Assembly (NCBI GenBank): GCA_963821705.1
Contig: CAWGEV010000005.1
Coordinates: forward strand, 434,001-498,000
Reading direction: 5' to 3'
Source of the DNA: DASUPK01 sp963821705
GTDB taxonomy: Bacteria > Actinomycetota > Thermoleophilia > Solirubrobacterales > 70-9
Length of the DNA stretch: 64,000 nucleotides
Shown here: in pieces, positions 8,551 to 16,061 of the stretch
Layout: each line of letters begins with the position of its first letter
Position numbering within the stretch: the stretch's first letter is position 1
Made by a program: the position numbers and the translations under genes
Notes under the pieces: generated by a model
Database searches by the model: none
Told to the model about the DNA's origin: nothing
Seen by the model: only the letters and a program-made list of their open reading frames with translations

Positions 8551-8804
8551 CTACTTCCCGACCTTGGCGTTGACCGTGGTCGTCGCCGCGCCGCCGGTCT
8601 GATCGGTGGCGCTCAGCGTGACCTGGCCCTTGCCCTTCTTCTTGGCCTTCTTGGTCGGGCTGGCGACGATGATCGCCGGCACGTTCTGGGCGACCTGGGT
8701 GGTCGACGCCTTCGCCGCGCCACCGGTGGTGACGTTGCAGTTGGCGTCGCAGGTGACGCTCAGGCGACGAGGACGAGCGTTGGCATGGTTCTACGGCCGG
8801 TCAT
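8551..8804 (-). pseudogene. Remnant of a small secreted protein gene
   Basis: This 348-bp gap between two minus-strand genes holds gene debris. A ribosome site AGGGGAGAAGAC precedes ATG 8804, which starts MTGRRTMPTLVLVA, the beginning of a signal peptide, then stops. In a shifted frame the DNA encodes an open stretch of about 70 residues including SVTCDANCNVTTGG, a Lys-rich linker TKKAKKKGKGQVTLSATD and the end NAKVGK with a stop at 8551. The pattern fits a secreted beta-sandwich protein that has lost its middle or its frame. The identity is unknown. Confidence 0.5.
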
Positions 8805-8879
8805 GTCTTCTCCCCTGGTTCGGGTGTGTGAACGTCTTCTGTAACACGGCACCGGTGGGGCAGTTGCTGGACGGGACGG

Positions 8880-10400
8880 TCAAGCGGCCTGGCTCTGCTT
8901 CGCCACCGCGTCCACCAGAGCCTCCACGAGACCGTCGATGTCGTGTGTCTCTGCCTCAACGTCTACGGACGCTCCCGCCTCCCGGATTGCCTCGCTCGTG
9001 ATCGGCCCGATCGAGACGACCTTGGCGCCCTCGGGGATGCCGTTCGGGCTCGCCTGCATGAAGTTGCGAACGGTGGACGACGAGGTGAAGGTGATGAAGT
9101 CGGCGTCCCCGGCGCGCTCGAGCGCCTCGGGATCGGGCCGCTCGGCGACGGTCTCGTAGAGGGGCACGACGTCGACCTGCGCACCCTGTTTGCGGAGGGC
9201 GTCGGGAAGGACCTCGCGCGCCTCCTTCGCGCGGGCGACGAGGACGGGCTTGCCGTCGAGCTCGAGCTCCTTCAGCTTCTCCACCAGCTCCTCGGCGACG
9301 AAGCGCTCGGGGACGATGTCCGCGATCAGGCCGACCTCGGCCAGCGCCGCCTCCGTGCCGGCGCCGATCGCGGCGACGCCCGCGTTGGCGAGAGCGCGCG
9401 CGTCCCGTCCGGTCGCGGCCATCGCCTCGAACAGCAGCCGGACGGCGTTGGGGCTGGTCAGGCAGATCAGCGCGTACGTGTGGATGGCGTCGACGGCGCG
9501 GCGGACCTCCTTCGAGTCGATCAGCGGCTCGATGCGGATCGCCGGCACCTCGATGGGCTCGGCGCCGAGCGCCTCGAGGCGCCGCGCCAGCTCGCTGGCC
9601 TGCGCCCGGGCGCGGGTGACGACGACCTTCCTGCCGTGGAGCGGCCGGCGCTCGAGCCAGGCGATCCGCTCCCGCCTCGCGGCGACCGGGCCGATCACCG
9701 TCACCGATGGCGGCTTGATCCCGGCCTCCTGGGCGGCGGCGGCGATGCCTTCGAGCGTTCCCGAGACGACCCGCTGGCCGGGGAGCGTGCCGCGCTCGAT
9801 CACGGCCGCGGGCTCGGACCCATCCCGCCCCGCAGCGGTCAGCCGCTCGGCGATTCGCGGGAGGGCCTTGACTCCCATGTAGAAGACGAGCGTCCCCGGG
9901 AACATCGCCAGGGCCTCGTAATCGAGCGCGGAGTCCTCCCTCTCGGGATCCTCGTGGCCGGTGACGAAGGCGACGGCCGAGGCGTCGTCGCGATGGGTGA
10001 CCGGGATCCCCGCGTAGGCCGGAGCCGCGACTCCGGCCGTCACCCCCGGAACGACCTCGAACGGGATCTCCGCCGCCGCCAGGGCCTCGGCCTCCTCGCC
10101 GCCGCGGCCGAAGACGAAGGGATCGCCACCCTTCAGCCGCACGACGAGCTTGCCCGCTCGCGCCCGGTCGATCAGAAGCTCGGCGATGCCCTCCTGCGGG
10201 ACGCTCGCGTCGCCGGGCTCCTTGCCGACGTAGAGCAGCTCGGCGTCCGGCCGCGCGACGGCGAGGGCGTCCTGCGGGATCAGGCGATCATGCAGGATCA
10301 CGTCGGCCGCGACGATCAGCTCGAACGCACGGGTGGTCATCAAGCCTGAGTCGCCGGGTCCGGCCCCGACGAGGTAGACGATCCCCGTCCCGTCGGTCAT
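8880..10400 (-). CDS. cobA-hemD: Fused uroporphyrinogen-III C-methyltransferase / uroporphyrinogen-III synthase
   Basis: A 506-aa two-domain fusion. Residues 1-250 are a SUMT/CobA methyltransferase: YLVGAGPGDSGLMTTRA, the LKGGDPFVFGRGGEE motif and PSVTVIGPV. Residues 255-506 are a HemD domain: VVVTRARAQASELARRL, LTSPNAV, FTSSSTV and the C-terminal VSIGPITSEAIREAG. HemD closes hydroxymethylbilane to uroporphyrinogen III; CobA methylates it at C2 and C7 to precorrin-2 for sirohaem or cobalamin. The ATG at 10400 overlaps the hemC stop as ATGA, which fixes the start and rejects a longer reading. It ends the haem/ccm operon. Confidence 0.92.
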   Translation of the reverse strand: MTDGTGIVYLVGAGPGDSGLMTTRAFELIVAADVILHDRLIPQDALAVARPDAELLYVGKEPGDASVPQEGIAELLIDRARAGKLVVRLKGGDPFVFGRGGEEAEALAAAEIPFEVVPGVTAGVAAPAYAGIPVTHRDDASAVAFVTGHEDPEREDSALDYEALAMFPGTLVFYMGVKALPRIAERLTAAGRDGSEPAAVIERGTLPGQRVVSGTLEGIAAAAQEAGIKPPSVTVIGPVAARRERIAWLERRPLHGRKVVVTRARAQASELARRLEALGAEPIEVPAIRIEPLIDSKEVRRAVDAIHTYALICLTSPNAVRLLFEAMAATGRDARALANAGVAAIGAGTEAALAEVGLIADIVPERFVAEELVEKLKELELDGKPVLVARAKEAREVLPDALRKQGAQVDVVPLYETVAERPDPEALERAGDADFITFTSSSTVRNFMQASPNGIPEGAKVVSIGPITSEAIREAGASVDVEAETHDIDGLVEALVDAVAKQSQAA

Positions 10401-11326
10401 CTCACCACCGCCATCTTCTCGGCGCGGGCCAGGATGTCCCCGGCACCGGAGGCCTTCAGGCGCTCCGCCAGCGCCCGGCCCAAGGCCTCGGGCTCGGAGC
10501 CGTCCTCGACGATCTCGTCGCGGAGCCACTCGCTTCCGTCGGGGAGGCCGCAGAAGGCCTGCAGCCTCATCCTGCCCCCCTTCTCCAGCCTGGCGCAGAC
10601 TCCGAGCGGGGTGTTGCAGCTCGCCTCCAGCGCGGCCACGACGGTCCGCTCGGCGGCCAGGGTGGCGTACGCCCCGCGGTCGGTTATCGACTCGGCGACG
10701 GACGCGGCGCGGCTGTTCGAGTCCCGGGCCTCGAGCGCGATCGTGCCCTGCCCGGCGGCCGGGACCATCACGTCGTGTTCGATCGGAAAGGCCATCTGCT
10801 CCGCGCGCTCGAGGCGGCGGAGCCCGGCGGCCGCCAGCACCAGCCCGTCGAAATCCCCCTCCTCCAGTCGCCGCAGGCGGGTGTCGACGTTCCCCCGAAG
10901 CTCGACGATCTCGACGTCGGGCCGCGCGGCCAGGATCTGAGCGCGGCGGCGCAGGCTCGAGGTGCCGATTCTCGACCCCCCCGGGACCTCGCCGAGGCTC
11001 GAGACATGGCCGACGTAGGCGTCGCGTGGGTCCTCGCGCGCCGGCACACCGGCGATCTCGAGACCCTTGGGCAGCTCCGTCGGCAGGTCCTTGGCCGAGT
11101 GGACTCCCAGGTCCACCTCGCCATCCAGCAGGGCCCGCTCGATCTCCTTGACGAACCGGGACTTGTCGCCGCCCGGGGTGTGAGGACCCGCTTCATGCTG
11201 ACCCTCGTCCCCGGAGGTCTTGATCGGGACGATCTCGGCGTCCCCGAGCGACTTGGCGACGGCCTTCGCCTGGGCGAGGGCCAGCGCGCTGCCGCGCGTG
11301 CCGAGCCGAAGCGCGGGCTCCGCCAC
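10397..11326 (-). CDS. hemC: Porphobilinogen deaminase (hydroxymethylbilane synthase)
   Basis: A 309-aa enzyme that polymerises four porphobilinogens into hydroxymethylbilane. The N-terminal LRLGTRGSALALAQA is diagnostic. VHSAKDLPTELP, the Arg-rich IGTSSLRRRAQIL, and the dipyrromethane cofactor region ASCNTPLGVCARL (Cys in ASC) are present. Its length matches the family. It follows hemA by 7 bp and overlaps cobA/hemD by 4 bp, so the uroporphyrinogen steps are made from one transcript. Confidence 0.96.
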   Translation of the reverse strand: MAEPALRLGTRGSALALAQAKAVAKSLGDAEIVPIKTSGDEGQHEAGPHTPGGDKSRFVKEIERALLDGEVDLGVHSAKDLPTELPKGLEIAGVPAREDPRDAYVGHVSSLGEVPGGSRIGTSSLRRRAQILAARPDVEIVELRGNVDTRLRRLEEGDFDGLVLAAAGLRRLERAEQMAFPIEHDVMVPAAGQGTIALEARDSNSRAASVAESITDRGAYATLAAERTVVAALEASCNTPLGVCARLEKGGRMRLQAFCGLPDGSEWLRDEIVEDGSEPEALGRALAERLKASGAGDILARAEKMAVVR

Positions 11327-11333
11327 CTCAGCC

Positions 11334-12677
11334 TCAGCCGCGTTCGTTGCGACGGCGCCTCTCGTCCAGCGAGGCGACGTCGGCGCCGTCGGCGGCCTCC
11401 GGCTCGGTGCCGGCGTCGAGGCCGAACAGCTCTCGGAGCGCGCTCACCTGCAGGTAGGCGTCCTCGTGGTCGGCGAGGCCCTTGATCCTCACGGTGGGCT
11501 CGTGCAGGAGCCGGTTGGCGATCGCCCTCGCCATCTGGTCGATCCGCTCGCGGTCCGTCGCGGAGAGGCTCTCCCAGCGGGTCGCGTTCTCGGCGAGCAC
11601 CTGGGAGACGATCGAGTCGGCCCTCTCCCGCAGCGCGGCGACGGTGGGCATGACCTCCTGGGCGCCGAGCCAGCGCTCGAAGCGGCTCAGCTCCGAATCG
11701 AGGATGCCGCCGGCGCGTCGCGCCTCGGCCTCGCGGCCGGAGGCGTTCTGCTCGACGATCGCCTGGACCTCGTCGACGTCGAAGAGGCTCACGCCCTCGA
11801 CCTCCCGGCACGCGGGGTCTATGTCCCGGGGCACCGCCAGGTCGATCAGCAGCAAGGGCTTGCCGTCGCGCTGCCCCGTGATCATCTCGAGCTCCGAGCG
11901 CTCGATCAGGTGGTGGGGCGAGTTCGTCGCCGAGACGACGATGTCCGCGTTCGCCAGTTGCAGCGGAAGCTCGTCGATTCTCACCGCGCTGCCCCCGAAG
12001 CGCTGGGCCAGCGAGATGGCGCGGTTATAACCGCGGTTGGCGATGAAGACGGCATCGGAGCCCCGGGCGGCCAGGGCGCGCGCGGTCAGCTCCGACATCT
12101 CGCCGGCGCCGATCAGGAGGACGCGGCGCGCGGAGAGATCGCCGAGGTTCCGCTGCGCGAGCTCGACCGCCACGGACGGGATGGAGACCCCCTTCTCGCC
12201 GACCGCCGTCTCCGTGCGCGCCCGCTTGCCGGCGGCCAGTGCGCCGCGGAACATCCGATTGAGGATCGGGCCGGTCGCCCCCTCGACCAGGGCCAGCTCG
12301 TAGCCCCGCTTCACCTGCCCCTGGATCTCGGCCTCGCCGACGATCATCGAGTCGAGCCCAGCCGTCACGCGGTAGAGGTGGCGTGCGGCCTCGGCGCCGC
12401 GCAGCGAGTAGAGCGGGCCGAGCAGCTCCGTCGGGCGGATGCCGGCCTCGCGCGCGAGCACGCCGAGCCCAGCCGTCTCCGCCTCGACCGCGTCGACCGC
12501 GACCAGGTAGAGCTCGGTGCGGTTGCAGGTGGAGAGCGCGACGGCCTCGCTGATCGATTCCTCGGAGACCAGTCCGGAGAGCACTCCGGCTGCCTTGCCC
12601 TCGGTGAGGGCGAGCTGCTCGCGGAGCGCGAGCGGGGCGGTCCGATGCGAGACGCCGAGCGCCAGCAGCCCGCTCAT
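11334..12677 (-). CDS. hemA: Glutamyl-tRNA reductase
   Basis: A 447-aa protein for the first committed step of C5-pathway tetrapyrrole synthesis, reducing glutamyl-tRNA to glutamate-1-semialdehyde with NADPH. It shows GVSHRTAPLALRE at the N-terminus, the catalytic cysteine in LSTCNRTELY, RHLYRVTAGLDSMIVGEAEI, the Rossmann motif LLIGAGEMSELTA, and the long C-terminal dimerisation helix. The charged tail after about residue 420 (EPEAADGADVASLDERRRR) is low complexity. The ATG at 12677 overlaps the ccmD-like stop as ATGA. hemL and hemB are not in the window. Confidence 0.96.
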   Translation of the reverse strand: MSGLLALGVSHRTAPLALREQLALTEGKAAGVLSGLVSEESISEAVALSTCNRTELYLVAVDAVEAETAGLGVLAREAGIRPTELLGPLYSLRGAEAARHLYRVTAGLDSMIVGEAEIQGQVKRGYELALVEGATGPILNRMFRGALAAGKRARTETAVGEKGVSIPSVAVELAQRNLGDLSARRVLLIGAGEMSELTARALAARGSDAVFIANRGYNRAISLAQRFGGSAVRIDELPLQLANADIVVSATNSPHHLIERSELEMITGQRDGKPLLLIDLAVPRDIDPACREVEGVSLFDVDEVQAIVEQNASGREAEARRAGGILDSELSRFERWLGAQEVMPTVAALRERADSIVSQVLAENATRWESLSATDRERIDQMARAIANRLLHEPTVRIKGLADHEDAYLQVSALRELFGLDAGTEPEAADGADVASLDERRRRNERG

Positions 12678-12916
12678 CCGCGGCCTCCCTGCCGCACCGC
12701 CTGGATCTCCTGCTCCCGCCCGCGGATGCTGCCGACGTCGCGTTCGGCGCCTTCGCGGGAGGGCCGGTCGGCGAGCTCCGCCAGCGAGCCGATCTCGCGC
12801 TGGATCCGGCTCAGCTTCGCGGCCATGATCGCCACGTAGATCAGCAGGAGGAGGAGGAAGACCAGATAGGCGCCGCCGACGTAGCGGTCCGCGTTCTCGA
12901 TCGCGAGCGGGATCAC
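12674..12916 (-). CDS. ccmD: CcmD-like small membrane protein
   Basis: An 80-aa protein starting at GTG 12916 that overlaps the ccmC stop (GTGA) and the hemA start (ATGA). It has one membrane helix (YLVFLLLLLIYVAIMAAKL, about residues 17-36) followed by a charged helix LSRIQREIGSLAELAD. Size, topology and position after ccmC fit CcmD, the small partner that helps release haem-loaded CcmE from CcmABC. The sequence itself is weakly conserved in this family, so the call leans on position. Confidence 0.7.
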   Translation of the reverse strand: MIPLAIENADRYVGGAYLVFLLLLLIYVAIMAAKLSRIQREIGSLAELADRPSREGAERDVGSIRGREQEIQAVRQGGRG

Positions 12917-13608
12917 GTCGCCGCCTCCAGCCGGCGCCTGATCCGGCCCAGGTTCGCGGAGGCGGCCTTGGCGTCGAGCTCGAACCAGACCAGCGTCACC
13001 CAGAGCAAGGCCATGCCCGCCAGGCAGACCAGGAATGGGAAGAGCATCGAATCCGGCAGGCCGCCCGCGGACGAGAACGTGCGCGGGTGGACCAGCGGCT
13101 GGGCGAGCCGCACCGCGAGGAAGTTGAGCGGCACGAATGCCCCGGCGGTGATCGCGAAGACGGACGCGTAGCGGGCCTGGCGGTCGCGGTCCTCGATCGC
13201 GTAGCGCAGCGGGTAGTAGGTCGCGTAGAGGAGGAAGACGATCAGGAAGCTGACCAGGGTGGGCTCGCGCCACTCCCACCAGACGCCCCAGGAGCCCTTT
13301 GCCCAGATCGCGCCGGTCAGCAGCACGGCCGCGCCGAGGATCACCGAGATGTGGATCGAGACGTAGGAGCGCGCGTCGTGCTTCGGATCGCCCGTCCGGA
13401 GAAAGCGGATGGCGTGGATCGCCGCCACGATGAAGCCGAGCAGCGAAACCGTGGCGAGCGGCACATGCAGGTAGAAGATCTTCTGGATGAAGCCCTGGTC
13501 CGCGTCCTCCGGCGCGTAGAGGAAGGCGAGGGCATAGCCGGCTCCCATCACCACGACTGTCGCGATCGCGAGCCGCCGGAGCGTTATCGAATTGAGCGCG
13601 CTGGCCAT
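12913..13608 (-). CDS. ccmC: Haem exporter / cytochrome c biogenesis protein CcmC
   Basis: A 231-aa, six-helix membrane protein of the CcmC/CcsA haem-handling family. It has the tryptophan-rich periplasmic motif WGVWWEWREPTLVSF (about residues 110-124) and conserved histidines in YLHVPLA and VSIHIS. CcmC presents haem to CcmE. The usual WD-x-R-L-T core reads WREPTL here, a variant. The ATG at 13608 sits 11 bp after ccmB; a longer reading from 13701 is unlikely because it would overlap ccmB. Confidence 0.9.
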   Translation of the reverse strand: MASALNSITLRRLAIATVVVMGAGYALAFLYAPEDADQGFIQKIFYLHVPLATVSLLGFIVAAIHAIRFLRTGDPKHDARSYVSIHISVILGAAVLLTGAIWAKGSWGVWWEWREPTLVSFLIVFLLYATYYPLRYAIEDRDRQARYASVFAITAGAFVPLNFLAVRLAQPLVHPRTFSSAGGLPDSMLFPFLVCLAGMALLWVTLVWFELDAKAASANLGRIRRRLEAAT

Positions 13609-13619
13609 CTGGGATCCCG

Positions 13620-14288
13620 TCAGTCCTCGAGTAGGAAGTCGAAGGTGGCGTAGCCGACCAGGAGGAAGATCAGATCGTAGAGGCCGAGGAGTCCCAGCCA
13701 CGTTGCGAAGCGCCCGTAGTCGGGCCCGCCGGAGGCGAGCAGGTGCTGTCCGGCGCCGGCGGTGGCGATCACGAGCGGGATCAGCAGGGGGAGCAAGATG
13801 AGCGGCGCGAGCAGGTCACGGGCGCTGGACATCGTCGCGATCGTCGAGATCACGGTGCCCGTCGCCGCCAGGCCGACGTTCGCCAGCAGGAGCACCAGGG
13901 CGAACGGGACCAGCCCGGAGACGGAGTCGAGGAAGAAGAGGGCGAAGATCGGCACCGCGATCAGCTCCAGGACGACGAGGTAGATGACCAGCGCGCTCGC
14001 CTTGGCCGCGAACAGCACGGTTCTGTCCACCGGAGCGAGGCGAACGAGGTCGAAGCCGCCCTCCTCGCGCTCGGCGACGAACAGCCGGTTGATGGCGAGC
14101 AGAGCGGCGAACAGGAGCGTGGGGACCAGCACCCCGGCCGCCAGCCCGCCGTCGAGGGTGGTGCGGTCGAGGCCGAATCGGAAGATGACGAAGGCGCTGA
14201 CGGCGAAGAGCGCCATCGCCGGCAGGGAGCGGAGCGTGCGGAGCTCCACCCGGAGGTCCTTGCGAAGGAGGGCTGCGAACGGGCTCAT
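13620..14288 (-). CDS. ccmB: Haem exporter protein CcmB
   Basis: A 222-aa integral membrane permease subunit with six predicted helices. The N-terminal ALLRKDLRVELRTLRSLPAM and the loop AEREEGGFDLVRLAPVDRT match the CcmB pattern. It forms the membrane part of the CcmAB ABC transporter used in system I cytochrome c maturation. It starts within the ccmA stop (4-bp overlap) and precedes ccmC by 11 bp. Confidence 0.92.
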   Translation of the reverse strand: MSPFAALLRKDLRVELRTLRSLPAMALFAVSAFVIFRFGLDRTTLDGGLAAGVLVPTLLFAALLAINRLFVAEREEGGFDLVRLAPVDRTVLFAAKASALVIYLVVLELIAVPIFALFFLDSVSGLVPFALVLLLANVGLAATGTVISTIATMSSARDLLAPLILLPLLIPLVIATAGAGQHLLASGGPDYGRFATWLGLLGLYDLIFLLVGYATFDFLLED

Positions 14289-14962
14289 CGCAGCTCCAGG
14301 ACGGAGTCCGCGCCCGCGGTGGCGGCCTCGCGGTCGTGGCTGACGACCACACGGCTGCGCTTCTCGCCGGCCGCAATCAGCGGTTCGACCAGCCGGCGCG
14401 CATCCGCGTCGAGGTGCGCATCGGGCTCGTCGAGCAGCAGCAGCTCGGACTCGTGCAGCACGGCGCGGCAGATGTCGATGCGCTGCTTCATCCCGGCGGA
14501 GAGCTCCGCGACCCGGTCGTCCGCCCGCCGGGCCATGCCGACGGCCTCGAGCAGGTGCTCCCGCCGCTTCGCGGCCGCGGCGGGATCGAGGCCGTGCAGC
14601 GCCGCGACCAGGTCGAGGTTCTCCCTCGGGCTCAGGTCGCGGTAGAGGAGGGGCTGGTGCCCGAGATAGCCGACCCGCCCCCGGATCCCGGGCGTCTCCC
14701 TGGGCAGTTCACACCCGAGCACGCGGACCTCGCCGGCGGTGGGGCGCAGGAGGCCGGCGAGGACCCGCAGCAGCGTCGACTTGCCGGAGCCATTCGGCCC
14801 GAGCACCGCGAGGCTCTCCCCGGGCTCGAGCCGGAAGGCCACGCTGCCGAGCGCGGTGCGATCGCCGAAATCCCGACGCAGTCCCGATACCTGGATCGCC
14901 GGCTGGGCGCCGGCGCTCTCCGTGGGCCTGTCGAGGGCCGTCGCCTGCTCCATCAGCGCCAA
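14285..14962 (-). CDS. ccmA: Haem exporter ATP-binding protein CcmA
   Basis: A 225-aa ABC ATPase. Walker A GPNGSGKS (near residue 55), signature ELSAGMKQRID, Walker B LLLLDEPDAHLD and switch His VVSHDRE are all present. Its place before ccmB, ccmC and a CcmD-like protein gives the specific call. It heads an operon that continues straight into hemA, hemC and cobA/hemD. A second in-frame ATG at 14953 is a possible alternative start. Confidence 0.92.
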   Translation of the reverse strand: MALMEQATALDRPTESAGAQPAIQVSGLRRDFGDRTALGSVAFRLEPGESLAVLGPNGSGKSTLLRVLAGLLRPTAGEVRVLGCELPRETPGIRGRVGYLGHQPLLYRDLSPRENLDLVAALHGLDPAAAAKRREHLLEAVGMARRADDRVAELSAGMKQRIDICRAVLHESELLLLDEPDAHLDADARRLVEPLIAAGEKRSRVVVSHDREAATAGADSVLELR

Positions 14963-15018
14963 AGCTAGCGGTCGGCGGGCGACTTGCCTGAGCGCCCGCG
15001 ATCAGGGTGGACCGGGGC

Positions 15019-15915
15019 TCAGAGCTTCAGGCAGTAGCCGTAGGCGGTGATGTTGCCCGACGGGCCGAAGTGGTCCATGCCCGAAGCGGACCAGCTGCCG
15101 TCGGGGTTCATCACTCCGTTGGTGAGGAAGATCGACCCCGCCGGACTGCTGCTGAACCCGCCGAAGACGAGGTTGCCGACCGGGCACGGCGGGGTCGTCG
15201 CCGTGCTGAACCCGCCCCGCTGGATCGGAGCCGAGGCCGAAACCTGGGTGAGCAGCGGGTTCTTGCTCCGCCAGCAGTAGGCGATCGCGGTCAGCTGGCC
15301 GCCGAAGCCTCCGAAGGCGTGTCCGGTGACGGACCAGGACTTGTCGGAGATCGCGTGGGAGTCGGTGATGTAGTCACCCCCCTGGGCGATGAAGTCGGTC
15401 CGCTGGAAGCCGCCGCCGAAGAGGTGCCTTCGGCCGGGGCAGGTGGCGACGGCGGTCTTCGTCTGGCCGGGGGCGACATAGATGGTCGTGTGAGGCGGCG
15501 TGACGTGCCTCTGCTTCTGGGCGCAGGCCACCTGAAGGGTGACGCTGCGCGGCTGCGTGCTGGTCGGCGAGGGATCGAAGAGGACGACCGTGCTGTGGTA
15601 GCCGTGCTGGACGCCTAGACGCTCGTACGAGTGCGGGTAGATGCCCTCCCCGTCGGAGCCCGGCAGCGGGAAGCTGCTCATGCCCCCGCCCAGCGGCACC
15701 AGCCGGCCCGGGCAGCGGACGGTGAGGCGCCGCTTCTCGTTCGCCCCGTTGAGCCTGAAGGTCTGCTGCCGGTAGGTCACGGACCTGCTCTCGTGAGCCT
15801 TGGGCGCCGCGTTCGCCTGACTCACCGCGCCGAGCAGCGCGATGAAGAGCACCGTGAGCCCGGCCGCGATCAGCCCAGCCGGTGCGACGCGTGATCTGTT
15901 CACCCCTGTGGTCAC
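15019..15915 (-). CDS. Secreted protein with three cysteine-paired beta repeats
   Basis: A 298-aa protein with a Sec signal peptide (hydrophobic AGLIAAGLTVLFIALLGAV, likely cleaved after ANA). The mature part has three repeats. Each opens with a Cys-containing box, CPGRLVPLGGGMSS, CPGRRHLFGGGFQR and CPVGNLVFGGFSSS, continues through a Trp or aromatic strand (SWSVTGHAFGG; SWSASGMDHFG) and closes with a second cysteine (QVACAQK, AIAYCWRS, AYGYCLKL). Each repeat therefore has a potential disulfide. I know this kind of CPxGxxxxGGG repeat from secreted actinobacterial proteins of unknown function. The gene is isolated and points away from its neighbours' promoters. Confidence 0.75.
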   Translation of the reverse strand: MTTGVNRSRVAPAGLIAAGLTVLFIALLGAVSQANAAPKAHESRSVTYRQQTFRLNGANEKRRLTVRCPGRLVPLGGGMSSFPLPGSDGEGIYPHSYERLGVQHGYHSTVVLFDPSPTSTQPRSVTLQVACAQKQRHVTPPHTTIYVAPGQTKTAVATCPGRRHLFGGGFQRTDFIAQGGDYITDSHAISDKSWSVTGHAFGGFGGQLTAIAYCWRSKNPLLTQVSASAPIQRGGFSTATTPPCPVGNLVFGGFSSSPAGSIFLTNGVMNPDGSWSASGMDHFGPSGNITAYGYCLKL

Positions 15916-16061
15916 CGAAGGTGTTCGTTACTTTCGATAACCCATCGGACGTTCGAGAGTCACGCTAAAGCGAACGGCTTCCTTGCCGGCCCCAAGCACG
16001 CCGGAACGAATAACAGACCGTCTACAAAGAAGTGGTTAAGTCCGGGCGCGGGGAATCAGGG

